This document shows positions 18,355-27,246 of a stretch of 64,000 nucleotides of DNA, piece by piece. The DNA comes from Variovorax paradoxus (GTDB lineage: Bacteria > Pseudomonadota > Gammaproteobacteria > Burkholderiales > Burkholderiaceae_C): the NCBI RefSeq assembly GCF_022009635.1, contig NZ_CP091716.1, forward strand, positions 2,247,001-2,311,000, in the 5' to 3' direction. A program made the translations under genes and the position numbers. Each line of letters opens with the position of its first letter. Position 1 is the first letter of the stretch. Under the pieces are notes generated by a model, which worked only from the letters and a program-made list of their open reading frames with translations, ran no database searches and had not been told where the DNA came from.

Positions 18355-19341
18355 ATGAGCAAAAAACCCGTCCGCGTTGCCGTCACCGGTGCCGCCGGCC
18401 AAATCGGTTACGCCCTGTTGTTCCGCATTGCTTCCGGCGAAATGCTCGGCAAAGACCAGCCGGTCATCCTGCAACTGCTCGAAATCCCCGACGAGAAGGC
18501 CCAGAAGGCACTCAAGGGCGTGATGATGGAACTCGACGACTGCGCGTTCCCGCTGCTGGCCGGCATGGAAGCCCACGGCGACCCGATGACCGCCTTCAAG
18601 GACGCCGACTACGCGCTGCTGGTCGGTTCGCGTCCTCGCGGCCCCGGCATGGAACGTGCCGAACTGCTGGCCGTCAACGGCGCCATCTTCACGGCACAGG
18701 GCAAGGCCCTGAACGCCGTCGCCAGCCGCAACGTCAAGGTGCTGGTGGTCGGCAACCCCGCCAACACCAACGCCTACATCGCGATGAAGAGCGCACCTGA
18801 CCTGCCGCGCAAGAACTTCACCGCCATGCTGCGCCTGGACCACAACCGCGCCGCCAGCCAGATCGCCGCCAAGACCGGCAAGGCCGTGGCCGACATCGAA
18901 AAGCTCACCGTGTGGGGCAACCACTCGCCCACGATGTACGCCGACTACCGTTTCGCCACCATCAACGGCGAAAGCGTCGCCAAGATGATCAACGACCAGG
19001 AATGGAACGCCAACACCTTCCTGCCGACCGTCGGCAAGCGCGGCGCCGCCATCATCGAAGCACGCGGCCTGTCGTCGGCTGCCTCGGCCGCCAACGCCGC
19101 CATCGACCACATGCGCGACTGGGCCCTGGGCACCAACGGCAAGTGGGTCACCATGGGCATCCCGTCGGACGGCCAGTACGGCATTCCGAAGGACGTGATG
19201 TTCGGCTTCCCCGTCACCTGCGAAAACGGTGAGTACAAGCTGGTCGAAGGCCTCGAGATCGACGCATTCAGCCAGGAACGCATCAACAAGACGCTGGAAG
19301 AGCTCGAAGGCGAACGCGCCGGCGTTGCCCACCTGCTGTAA
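18355..19341 (+). CDS. mdh: Malate dehydrogenase (NAD-dependent)
   Basis: Oxidises malate to oxaloacetate in the TCA cycle. The 328-residue protein is of the cytosolic-type bacterial class. It has the nucleotide loop [20 protein letters not shown], the mobile loop [18 protein letters not shown] with substrate-binding arginines, [11 protein letters not shown], and the catalytic-histidine segment [23 protein letters not shown] lies ten bases before the ATG. A methyltransferase gene follows 12 bases after the stop, so mdh probably leads a plus-strand operon that reaches acnB. Confidence 0.98.
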   Translation: MSKKPVRVAVTGAAGQIGYALLFRIASGEMLGKDQPVILQLLEIPDEKAQKALKGVMMELDDCAFPLLAGMEAHGDPMTAFKDADYALLVGSRPRGPGMERAELLAVNGAIFTAQGKALNAVASRNVKVLVVGNPANTNAYIAMKSAPDLPRKNFTAMLRLDHNRAASQIAAKTGKAVADIEKLTVWGNHSPTMYADYRFATINGESVAKMINDQEWNANTFLPTVGKRGAAIIEARGLSSAASAANAAIDHMRDWALGTNGKWVTMGIPSDGQYGIPKDVMFGFPVTCENGEYKLVEGLEIDAFSQERINKTLEELEGERAGVAHLL

Positions 19342-19353
19342 GCCACCCGCAGC

Positions 19354-20145
19354 ATGCTCGACTGGAACCCCGCGCTCTATCGTCGCTACGAGGACGAGCG
19401 CACCCGGCCCGCGCAGGAACTCCTGGCGCGGGTGCCGCTGACCGAGGCGGCCCGCGTGGTCGACCTCGGTTGCGGCCCGGGCAATTCCACCGAGCTGCTG
19501 GTTCGCCGGTTCCCGAAGGCGCAAGTCACCGGGACCGACAACTCCGAAGCCATGCTGGCCAGCGCGCGCGAGCGCCTGCCGCAGGCCCGCTTCGAGTTGA
19601 GCGACATCGCGACCTGGGCGCCGCGTTCTCCGGAAGAAGCGCCCGACCTCATTTATGCCAATGCGTCGCTGCAGTGGGTGCCCGATCACGAAAAGCTGAT
19701 CCCGCGCCTGTTCGACGCGCTGGCGCCGGGCGGCGTGCTCGCCGTCCAGATGCCCGACAACCGCCAGGAGTCCACGCACCGGCTGATGCGCGCCGTGGCC
19801 GCCGAAGCGCCGTGGGCCGAGCCCATCGGCGACGCCGACAGGCTTCGCACCCGGCTGCTCGACCTGGCCGGCTACTACGACCTGCTGGCACCGCGCGCCG
19901 CGCATGTCGACGTGTGGCACACCATCTACCAGCACCGCATGGCCGACGCTGCGTCCATCGTCGAATGGGTGCGCGGCACGGGGCTGAAGCCTTTTGTCGA
20001 TCGCCTGGAGCCCGCATTGCAGGCCAGCTATCTCGCCGAATACGAACGCCGGGTGAACGAGGCCTATCCGGCCCGCACCGACGGCAAGAGGCTGCTCGCG
20101 TTCCCGCGCATGTTCATCGTCGCGCAGAAGGGCGGCAACGCATGA
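19354..20145 (+). CDS. tam: Trans-aconitate 2-methyltransferase-like SAM-dependent methyltransferase
   Basis: A 263-residue class I methyltransferase. The SAM-binding motif [20 protein letters not shown] is at about residues 33-52, followed by [20 protein letters not shown] and [19 protein letters not shown]. The overall pattern matches Tam, which methylates trans-aconitate, an inhibitor of aconitase formed spontaneously from cis-aconitate. Position supports this: it is 12 bases after mdh and shares an operon with acnB, with acnA nearby. Substrate assignment from sequence alone remains tentative. Its stop overlaps the next start (ATGA). Confidence 0.8.
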   Translation: MLDWNPALYRRYEDERTRPAQELLARVPLTEAARVVDLGCGPGNSTELLVRRFPKAQVTGTDNSEAMLASARERLPQARFELSDIATWAPRSPEEAPDLIYANASLQWVPDHEKLIPRLFDALAPGGVLAVQMPDNRQESTHRLMRAVAAEAPWAEPIGDADRLRTRLLDLAGYYDLLAPRAAHVDVWHTIYQHRMADAASIVEWVRGTGLKPFVDRLEPALQASYLAEYERRVNEAYPARTDGKRLLAFPRMFIVAQKGGNA

Positions 20146-21143
20146 CCGGCAAAGCCGTCCATCCCGCCGAAGTGCTGCTGGGCGCGCAGGCCGGCGCCGT
20201 GACGCTGCCCGTGTGCGACCACTACAGCGGCGTCGAGGCGCGCATGAAGAAGAGCCTCGCGCTCCAGGCCGAGATGGCCGAGGAGTTCGGCGCCTGCGTG
20301 TTCGACGTCACCCTCGATTGCGAAGACGGCGCCCCCGTGGGCGGCGAGGCGGAGCATGCCGCGCTCGTCACCGAACTCGCGCTGGCCGCCAGGCCCGGCA
20401 TGCGCGTCGGCGTGCGCGTGCACCCGGTCGACCATCCGGCCTTTGACGGCGACGTGATCACCATTGCCGGACGCGCCGGTCATCGCCTGAGCCACCTGAT
20501 GGTGCCCAAGGTCGAATCGGTGGCCGATGTGTTGCAGGCTGTTTCCGCGCTGGAGGCCGCCGATGCCGCCGAGTTGCCGCTGCACGTGCTCATCGAATCG
20601 CCGCTGGCGGTGCACAACGCCTTCGAAATCGCCGCGCACCCGCGCGTGCAGTCGCTGAGCTTCGGCCTGATGGATTTCGTCTCGGCCCACGCCGGCGCCA
20701 TTCCCGCCGACGGCATGGGCGCGGCGGGGCAGTTCAGCCATCCGCTGGTGGTGCGGGCCAAGCTGGCCATCGCATCGGCCGCGCATGCCTATGGCAAGGT
20801 GCCATCGCACTGTGTGGTCACCGAGTTCAACGACACCGATGCCATGCGCACGGCGGCCCGCAAGGCGGCCACGGAATTCGGCTACACGCGCATGTGGAGC
20901 ATCCACCCGAACCAGATCCGGCCCATCCTCGAGGCCTTTGCGCCGGACGAGGCGCAGATTCAAATTGCCACAAAAATCCTTGTAAAGGCGGCGGCCGCGG
21001 ATTGGGCCCCGACACAAATTGATGGCACATTGCACGACCGCGCGAGCTACCGCCATTTCTGGCAGGTTCTGACACGTGCCCACGCAACAGGGCGCGCGTT
21101 GCCCCCCGAGGCGAAAGCCTGGTTTGCGCTCGCGGCCTCCTGA
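20142..21143 (+). CDS. HpcH/HpaI aldolase / CitE-like CoA-ester lyase
   Basis: A 333-residue TIM-barrel protein of the citrate-lyase beta subunit-like family. The ATG at 20142 overlaps the preceding stop by four bases, indicating translational coupling. Seen are the metal-binding acidic motif in FDVTLDCEDGAPVGGEAEHA, an Arg-rich substrate site (GVRVHPVDHPAF), the glutamate of LPLHVLIESPLAVHNAFEI, and the MDFVSAHAGAIP segment. No citrate lyase alpha or gamma subunit is nearby, so it is a stand-alone CitE-like enzyme. Such enzymes cleave malyl-, citramalyl- or methylmalyl-type CoA esters; the exact substrate here is unknown. Confidence 0.85.
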   Translation: MTGKAVHPAEVLLGAQAGAVTLPVCDHYSGVEARMKKSLALQAEMAEEFGACVFDVTLDCEDGAPVGGEAEHAALVTELALAARPGMRVGVRVHPVDHPAFDGDVITIAGRAGHRLSHLMVPKVESVADVLQAVSALEAADAAELPLHVLIESPLAVHNAFEIAAHPRVQSLSFGLMDFVSAHAGAIPADGMGAAGQFSHPLVVRAKLAIASAAHAYGKVPSHCVVTEFNDTDAMRTAARKAATEFGYTRMWSIHPNQIRPILEAFAPDEAQIQIATKILVKAAAADWAPTQIDGTLHDRASYRHFWQVLTRAHATGRALPPEAKAWFALAAS

Positions 21144-21177
21144 AACCACCCGTACCCAGCCTCAAGGAAACCCACAC

Positions 21178-21750
21178 ATGAAGAAAATCGCCCTGATTGC
21201 AGCTGTCGCACTGGCCCTGCCCCTGGCCGCGATGGCCCAGGACGCTGCCAAGCCGGCAGCCAAGCCCGCCGCCAAGGCAGCTTCGTCCAACACGGCAAAG
21301 GCCCCTGCCAAGAAGCACCAGGTCACCCGCAAGGCCGCCAAGGCCGTCGAGGAAGTCACGCCCGTCGCCACCGACACCGACGTGACGCTCTCCGAAGCCG
21401 ACCTGGCCGTGGCCCAGCGCGTGTCGGTCGGCAAGGCCCAGTGCGAACTCGGCGCCGACGTGACCGTCACCGCCGACGACAAGAAGCCCGGCTTCTTCAC
21501 CGTCAGCACCAAGGGCGCGAAGTACCGCATGCACCCGGTCGAAAGCCGCACTGGCGCCATCCGCCTCGAAGACCCGCGTGCCGGCGCCATGTGGCTCCAG
21601 CTCGGCAACAAGTCGATGCTGATGAACCAAAAGGCCGGCCTGCGCCTTGCCGACGAATGCCAGACCGAAGCCCAGGTCGCGTTCGCAGCAGAAATGAAGA
21701 AGAACCCACCGAAGGCGCTGTTCGACGGCGCTGACGGCGAAAAGAAGTAA
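21178..21750 (+). CDS. Small secreted protein of unknown function
   Basis: A 190-residue protein that I cannot assign to a function. It has a clear signal peptide (MKKIALIAAVALALPLAAMA, cut after residue 20) and a Lys/Ala/Pro low-complexity linker (residues 21-55). A compact domain of about 120 residues contains two cysteines (Cys89 in KAQCELG and Cys161 in ADECQTE) that could form a disulfide in the periplasm. The domain has many charged and aromatic residues (PGFFTVSTKGAKYRMHPVES). It lies 34 bases after the CitE-like gene and 80 bases before acnB on the same strand. AAGGAAA lies about ten bases before the ATG. Confidence 0.8.
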   Translation: MKKIALIAAVALALPLAAMAQDAAKPAAKPAAKAASSNTAKAPAKKHQVTRKAAKAVEEVTPVATDTDVTLSEADLAVAQRVSVGKAQCELGADVTVTADDKKPGFFTVSTKGAKYRMHPVESRTGAIRLEDPRAGAMWLQLGNKSMLMNQKAGLRLADECQTEAQVAFAAEMKKNPPKALFDGADGEKK

Positions 21751-21830
21751 GCGTACCGAGCGCGGGGTGCGGTGCGGCTCTTGCTTGACCGCTCCGCATT
21801 CCCGCAAGACCAGTTTCCGGAGAAAAGAAG

Positions 21831-24416
21831 ATGTTGCAAGCCTACGTTGATCATGTTGCCGAACGCGCCGCGCTCGGTATTCCGCCGCTGCCCCTGAGCG
21901 CCAAGCAGACCTCTGAAGCGATCGAGCTCCTCAAGAGCGCGAATGCCAAGGACGGCGCCTTCCTGCTGGACCTGCTCACCTATCGCGTGCCCGCCGGCGT
22001 CGACGACGCGGCCAAGGTCAAGGCGAGCTACCTCGCGGCCGTGGCCCACGGCACCGAGAAGAGCGAGTTCATTTCGCGCGCCCGCGCGACCGAACTGCTC
22101 GGCACCATGCTCGGCGGCTACAACATCAGCCCCATGATCGACCTGCTGGACGACGCCGAAGTCGGCGCCGTGGCGGCGGAAGGCCTGAAGAAAACCCTGC
22201 TGATGTTCGACCAGTTCCACGACGTCAAGGAAAAGGCCGACAAGGGCAATGCCAACGCCAAGGGCGTGCTGCAGAGCTGGGCCGATGCCGAGTGGTTCAC
22301 CAGCCGCCCCGAAGTGCCCGAGAGCATCACCGTCAGCATCTTCAAGGTGGCCGGCGAAATCAACACCGACGACCTGTCGCCCGCGCCCGACGCGACGACG
22401 CGTCCCGACATCCCGATGCACGCCCTGGCGATGCACAAGAACGCACGCCCCGGCATCGTTCCCGAAGAAGACGGCAAGCGCGGCCCGGTGAAGTTCATCG
22501 AAGACCTGCGCGCGCGCGGCCACCTGGTGGCCTACGCCGGCGACGTGGTCGGCACGGGTTCGTCGCGCAAGAGCGCCACCAACTCGGTGCTGTGGTTCAC
22601 GGGCGAAGACATTCCCTTCGTGCCCAACAAGCGCTTCGGCGGCGTCTGCCTCGGCGGCAAGATCGCTCCCATCTTCTACAACACGATGGAAGACTCGGGC
22701 GCGCTGCCGATCGAACTCGACGTCACGCAGATGAACATGGGCGACGTGGTCGAGCTGCGTCCCTATGAAGGCAAGGCGCTGAAGGACGGCAAGGTCATCG
22801 CCGAATTTCAGGTCAAGAGCGACGTGCTGTTCGACGAAGTGCGCGCCGGCGGCCGCATTCCGCTGATCATCGGCCGTGGCCTGACCACCAAGGCACGCGA
22901 AGCGCTGGGCCTGCCCGTGTCGACGCTGTTCCGCCTGCCGCAGAGCCCTGTCGACACCAAGAAGGGTTTCTCGCTCGCGCAGAAGATGGTCGGCCGCGCC
23001 TGCGGCCTGCCCGAAGGCCAGGGCGTTCGCCCGGGCACGTACTGCGAACCCAAGATGACCTCGGTCGGCTCGCAGGACACCACCGGCCCGATGACGCGCG
23101 ACGAGCTGAAGGACCTGGCCTGCCTGGGCTTCTCGGCCGACCTCGTCATGCAGTCGTTCTGCCACACGGCGGCCTACCCCAAGAAGGTCGACGTCAAGAT
23201 GCACCACGAACTCCCCGAGTTCATGGCCAACCGCGGCGGCGTTTCGCTGCGTCCGGGCGACGGCGTGATCCACAGCTGGCTCAACCGCCTGCTGACGCCC
23301 GACACCGTGGGCACGGGCGGCGACAGCCACACCCGTTTCCCCATCGGCATCAGCTTTCCGGCCGGCTCCGGCCTCGTGGCCTTCGCGGCCGCCACCGGCG
23401 TGATGCCGCTGGACATGCCCGAGTCGGTGCTCGTGCGCTTCAAGGGCAAGATGCAGCCCGGCGTCACGCTGCGTGACCTGGTCAATGCGATTCCGCTGTA
23501 CGCCATCAAGTCGGGCCTGCTGACGGTGGCCAAGCAAGGCAAGAAGAACATCTTCTCGGGCCGCATCCTCGAAATCGAAGGCCTGCCCGAACTGAAGGTG
23601 GAGCAAGCCTTCGAGCTGAGCGACGCCTCGGCCGAACGCTCGGCCGCCGGCTGCACGGTGCACCTGAACAAGGAACCGATCATCGAGTACATCAACAGCA
23701 ACATCACGCTGATGAAGTGGATGATTGCCGAAGGCTACGCCGACGCCCGCACGCTGCAGCGCCGCATCGCCGCGCAGGAAGCCTGGCTCGCGAACCCGCA
23801 GCTGCTCAAGGGCGACGACGATGCCGACTACGCCGCCGTCATCGAGATCGACCTGGCCGAGATCCACGAGCCCATCGTGGCCTGCCCGAACGACCCTGAC
23901 GACGTGAAGACGCTGAGCGACGTGGCCGGCGCCGCGATCGACGAAGTGTTCATCGGTTCGTGCATGACCAACATCGGCCACTTCCGCGCCGCGTCGAAGC
24001 TGCTCGAAGGCAAGCGCGACATTCCGGTCAAGCTGTGGATCGCTCCGCCGACCAAGATGGACGCGCAGCAGCTCACCGAAGAAGGCCACTACGGCGTGTT
24101 CGGCAATGCCGGTGCCCGCACCGAAATGCCGGGCTGCTCGCTGTGCATGGGCAACCAGGCACAGGTGCGCGAAGGCGCGACGGTCATGTCGACCAGCACC
24201 CGCAACTTCCCGAACCGCCTGGGCAAGAACACCAACGTGTACCTCGGCTCGGCCGAACTGGCCGCCATCTGCTCGCGCCTGGGCCGCATCCCGACGCGCG
24301 AGGAATACATGGCTGCTTCGGGCGTGCTCGAAGCCTCCAGCACGCAGATCTACCAGTACCTGAACTTCGACAAGATCGAAGACTACAAGGGCGTGGCGGA
24401 CTCGGTCACGGCCTGA
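21831..24416 (+). CDS. acnB: Aconitate hydratase B (bifunctional with 2-methylisocitrate dehydratase)
   Basis: Interconverts citrate and isocitrate in the TCA cycle through a [4Fe-4S] cluster. The 861-residue protein has AcnB domain order: HEAT-like N-terminal domain (about residues 1-160), swivel domain with [18 protein letters not shown] and [20 protein letters not shown], then the catalytic domains. Key motifs are [20 protein letters not shown], the cluster cysteine in [17 protein letters not shown], and the pair in [20 protein letters not shown] precedes the ATG. It is the last gene of the mdh unit and is followed by a terminator. Confidence 0.98.
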   Translation: MLQAYVDHVAERAALGIPPLPLSAKQTSEAIELLKSANAKDGAFLLDLLTYRVPAGVDDAAKVKASYLAAVAHGTEKSEFISRARATELLGTMLGGYNISPMIDLLDDAEVGAVAAEGLKKTLLMFDQFHDVKEKADKGNANAKGVLQSWADAEWFTSRPEVPESITVSIFKVAGEINTDDLSPAPDATTRPDIPMHALAMHKNARPGIVPEEDGKRGPVKFIEDLRARGHLVAYAGDVVGTGSSRKSATNSVLWFTGEDIPFVPNKRFGGVCLGGKIAPIFYNTMEDSGALPIELDVTQMNMGDVVELRPYEGKALKDGKVIAEFQVKSDVLFDEVRAGGRIPLIIGRGLTTKAREALGLPVSTLFRLPQSPVDTKKGFSLAQKMVGRACGLPEGQGVRPGTYCEPKMTSVGSQDTTGPMTRDELKDLACLGFSADLVMQSFCHTAAYPKKVDVKMHHELPEFMANRGGVSLRPGDGVIHSWLNRLLTPDTVGTGGDSHTRFPIGISFPAGSGLVAFAAATGVMPLDMPESVLVRFKGKMQPGVTLRDLVNAIPLYAIKSGLLTVAKQGKKNIFSGRILEIEGLPELKVEQAFELSDASAERSAAGCTVHLNKEPIIEYINSNITLMKWMIAEGYADARTLQRRIAAQEAWLANPQLLKGDDDADYAAVIEIDLAEIHEPIVACPNDPDDVKTLSDVAGAAIDEVFIGSCMTNIGHFRAASKLLEGKRDIPVKLWIAPPTKMDAQQLTEEGHYGVFGNAGARTEMPGCSLCMGNQAQVREGATVMSTSTRNFPNRLGKNTNVYLGSAELAAICSRLGRIPTREEYMAASGVLEASSTQIYQYLNFDKIEDYKGVADSVTA

Positions 24417-24450
24417 TCTTCTCGGCCAGGCCCGAGCGCCAATGAGGAAA

Positions 24451-24474
24451 AGCCCCGCTGGTCGGGGCTTTTTC
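24451..24474 (+). terminator. Rho-independent terminator after acnB
   Basis: AGCCCCG and CGGGGCT form a seven-pair stem with a five-base loop, followed by a run of Ts interrupted once by C. It closes the plus-strand unit ending in acnB. Confidence 0.9.
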
Positions 24475-24586
24475 TTGCGCGCTCGTCTCCGACACGCGGC
24501 TTCGCCCTTTGCCGGCCCGCGCGACCGGTTACAAGCCTCAAGAATGGTGTCAATCCGCGCACGTCCGTCGCGGAAGGAGACGCACC

Positions 24587-26866
24587 ATGCCGCTGGCGAC
24601 ACTGATCGGCCGATGGGCCATGAAGCCATTCTCGAAGGCGCTGCCGCCGCTCGGGGATACCGAGCGGGCCGCGCTCGAGGCCGGCACCGTCGGCTTCGAG
24701 GGCCGGCTGTTCGCGGGGCGTCCCGATTTCGACGTGCTCGCGGCCATGGGGCCGAACCAGCTCACCGAGCGCGAGCAGGCCTTTCTCGACAACGAAGTGC
24801 GCGCCCTGTGCCACATGCTGGACGACCACGCGATCGACCAGGCGCGCGACCTGCCGCCTGAGGTGTGGCGCTTTCTGCGTGAAAAGCGCTTCTTCGGAAT
24901 GATCATTCCCGAGGAGTTCGGCGGCCTCGGCTTCAGCCACTTCGCGCACGCCACCGTGGTGACGCGCATCGCCACCATCAACACCGCCACGGCCGTCACG
25001 GTCATGGTGCCCAACTCGCTGGGGCCGGCCGAACTGCTGCTGCGCTACGGCACCGACGCGCAGAAAGACCACTACCTGCCGCGCCTGGCCGATGGCCGCG
25101 AGCTGCCGTGCTTCGGCCTGACCTCGCCTTATGCGGGCTCGGACGCGGCATCGATTCCCGATCGCGGCGTGGTGGTCGAGCGCGAGTTCGAGGGCCGCAT
25201 GACGCGCGGCTTCCTGGTCGATTTCGACAAGCGCTACATCACCCTCGCGCCGGTGGCCACCGTGGTCGGCTTGGCCTTCCATGCCGTGGACGAGAGCCGG
25301 CCCGAGGGCCAGCGCGAGCTGGGTATCACCTGCGCGCTGATTCCCGTGCCGCATGAAGGCATGGAGATCGGCCGGCGCCATCGCCCCATGGACAGCGCCT
25401 TCATGAACGGCCCCATCCACGGGCGGCAAGTGTTCGTGCCGATGGACTGGATCATCGGCGGCGACAAGCAGGTCGGCCAGGGCTGGCGCATGCTGATGGA
25501 ATGCCTGGCCGCGGGCCGCGCCATCTCGCTGCCCGCACTGGGCTCGGCCATGCAGCAGACAGCGCTATACGTGAGCAACGGCTACGGCCAGATCCGCGAG
25601 CAGTTCGGCATGCCGGTCGGCAAGTTCCACGCGGTGGCGGGGCTGGTGGCGCAGATGTCGGCCGAGCTGTATGCGACCGACGCGGCGCGGCGCTTCACCG
25701 CCGCTGCGCTCGACAAGGGCGAGCGGCCCAGCGTGGCCAGCGCCATTCTCAAGGTGCAGCTGACCGAGGCGGGGCGACGTGCCGTGAACCACGGCATGGA
25801 CATCCTGGGCGGCAAGGGCATCATCTACGGCCCCTCGAACCTGCTCGGCGTGGCCTACCGGCAGGCGCCGATCGCGATCACGGTGGAAGGCGCGAACATC
25901 CTCACGCGCGCGCTCATCGTGTTCGGGCAGGGCGCGGTGCGTTGCCATCCGCATGTGCTCGACGAAATGGCGGCCGTGCAAGCGGGCGACGAAACCGCGC
26001 TCGGCAAGGCGCTGATGGCGCACGGCAGGCACGTGGCCACCAACCTGTGGCACAGCCTGTTCGGCGCGCCGGTGCTGGGCGAGCCGCCCGAAGACCTACT
26101 GCCGGAGGCGCGGCTGGTGGCGCGCATGAGCGCCAAGTACGCGCTCACGGCCGATCTCGCGATGGGCATGCTCGGCGGCAAGCTCAAGCGCATGGAACTG
26201 CTGTCGGCGCGGCTCGGCGATGTGCTCGCCCACCTGTATCTGGCCAGCGCGAGCATCTGGCGCTACCGCGTCGACGGCGCGCCCGAGCTGCTGCCGTTCG
26301 CGCAGGCCGCGATCCGGCTGCAACTCGACGAGGCCGGCAAGATCCTGCGCGACCTGTACGCCAACCTGCCGACGGCTGGCCGGCGCGTGATCGGGGCGCT
26401 GGTGCTGCGCCGCACCGCGCATCTGGCGCCGCTGCGCGATGTGCAGCTGATCGAGTTGGCGGAGTTGCTGCGCAAGAACCCGCGCATCGTCGAGCGCCTC
26501 GCGCCCGACCTCAGCGAGCCTGCGGCCGGCGGCCTGCGCGACCTGATGCATGCGATGGAGCTTTCGGCGCAGCTCGGCGACACCACGGCCGCGCTCAACA
26601 AGGTGCTGCGCCGCACGAATTCGCTGGAGGAGGCGGCCAGCTCGGCGCTCGACCCCGAGCTTGCGCTGGCTTACCTGAAGGCGGCCGACAAGGTCATCCA
26701 GGTGGACGACTTCAAGGGCCCGCCGCGCGGCGCGGACGGCAAGGCCGACCTCAACCCGCCTGCTGCGGCGTCGACTGCGCCAGTTGCGCCGCCAGTGCAG
26801 CCAGCGCCGCCGCCGTCTGTTCGTCCGCCGGAAAGAACGATTCCACCGCGAGTTCCTGCAATGTGA
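24587..26866 (+). CDS. fadE: Acyl-CoA dehydrogenase, FadE type
   Basis: First step of fatty-acid beta-oxidation, FAD-dependent. The ATG at 24587 has GGAAGGAGA just upstream and gives 759 residues. Order: N-terminal helical domain (LREKRFFGMIIPEEFGGLGF), middle beta domain (LPCFGLTSPYAGSDAASIPD), C-terminal ACAD domain (GRAISLPALGSAMQQTALYV, and HGMDILGGKGIIYGPSNLLG), then the long FadE-specific C-terminal domain (NPRIVERLAPDLSEPAAGGL). The last 40 residues are a Pro/Ala-rich tail. This tail lies antisense over the 3' end of the disrupted regulator gene, so the two reading frames overlap by 116 bases tail to tail. Confidence 0.93.
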   Translation: MPLATLIGRWAMKPFSKALPPLGDTERAALEAGTVGFEGRLFAGRPDFDVLAAMGPNQLTEREQAFLDNEVRALCHMLDDHAIDQARDLPPEVWRFLREKRFFGMIIPEEFGGLGFSHFAHATVVTRIATINTATAVTVMVPNSLGPAELLLRYGTDAQKDHYLPRLADGRELPCFGLTSPYAGSDAASIPDRGVVVEREFEGRMTRGFLVDFDKRYITLAPVATVVGLAFHAVDESRPEGQRELGITCALIPVPHEGMEIGRRHRPMDSAFMNGPIHGRQVFVPMDWIIGGDKQVGQGWRMLMECLAAGRAISLPALGSAMQQTALYVSNGYGQIREQFGMPVGKFHAVAGLVAQMSAELYATDAARRFTAAALDKGERPSVASAILKVQLTEAGRRAVNHGMDILGGKGIIYGPSNLLGVAYRQAPIAITVEGANILTRALIVFGQGAVRCHPHVLDEMAAVQAGDETALGKALMAHGRHVATNLWHSLFGAPVLGEPPEDLLPEARLVARMSAKYALTADLAMGMLGGKLKRMELLSARLGDVLAHLYLASASIWRYRVDGAPELLPFAQAAIRLQLDEAGKILRDLYANLPTAGRRVIGALVLRRTAHLAPLRDVQLIELAELLRKNPRIVERLAPDLSEPAAGGLRDLMHAMELSAQLGDTTAALNKVLRRTNSLEEAASSALDPELALAYLKAADKVIQVDDFKGPPRGADGKADLNPPAAASTAPVAPPVQPAPPPSVRPPERTIPPRVPAM

Positions 26867-27177
26867 CGTCGACCGGCGTGCCGAAGATCGTGATGGTGCT
26901 GATGAAGCTCAGCACGCCGCTCGGCATGACCACCTGGAATGGCACGGCCACCGCCGACAGCGCGGTGTCGAGCACCGGCGCGTCGTGGCTCACGGCAGGC
27001 GCGGGGTAGGCCGCGAGTTCGTCGTGCAGCGATTGCAGCACCGCGTCGCCGGTGGCCGCGATCTGCTGCTGCAGTCGTTCGAGCAGATGGGTGCGCCACT
27101 GCGCCAGGTTCGCGATGCGCGGGGCCACGCCGTCGGGGTGCAGGCTCAGGCGCAGCACGTTGATGGGCGGCTTCAGC
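26751..27177 (-). pseudogene. 3' part of an XRE/MmyB-type regulator gene cut by an insertion sequence
   Basis: Encodes the C-terminal 142 residues of a helix-turn-helix regulator with an MmyB-like ligand-binding domain: LKPPINVLRLSLHPDGVAPR, IANLAQWRTHLLERLQQQ and VMPSGVLSFISTITIFGTPV. The matching 5' part is at 29131-29570. Removing the insertion sequence and one 6-bp duplication joins the parts in frame (EGAAPEL + LKPPIN) into 867 bases, a 288-residue protein of typical family length. A TTG at 27200 inside the insertion-sequence end could start a truncated product lacking the DNA-binding domain, but no ribosome site supports this. Its 3' end overlaps the fadE end. Confidence 0.85.
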
Positions 27178-27183
27178 AGTTCG
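27178..27183. repeat. Target-site duplication, left copy (AGTTCG)
   Basis: AGTTCG directly precedes the left inverted repeat, and the same six bases directly follow the right one (29131-29136). This marks the insertion point in the regulator gene. Confidence 0.85.
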
Positions 27184-27200
27184 CCCGAGTTCGACACCAA
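27184..27200 (+). repeat. Left terminal inverted repeat of the insertion sequence
   Basis: CCCGAGTTCGACACCAA, an exact inverted match to 29114-29130. Confidence 0.88.
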
Positions 27201-27204
27201 CCGC

Positions 27205-27219
27205 GCTAAGTGCTTGATT
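27205..27219 (+). repeat. Subterminal 15-bp direct repeat, left copy
   Basis: GCTAAGTGCTTGATT, repeated in the same orientation at 29059-29073. In both copies it is followed, after two differing bases, by TATGG. It may be a transposase-binding site. Alternatively it is a long target duplication of an inner element. Confidence 0.7.
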
Positions 27220-27246
27220 TGTATGGGCCAAGACTCTCGGCTGCCA

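Noticed and set aside
20142..21143. Citrate lyase beta subunit of a complete CitDEF complex
   Set aside because: No alpha or acyl-carrier subunit genes are nearby, so only a stand-alone CitE-like enzyme can be claimed.
21162..24629. A 1155-codon open frame antisense to acnB and its upstream gene
   Set aside because: Same codon-bias artefact; His/Val/Arg-rich composition and no motif, while acnB on the other strand is unmistakable.
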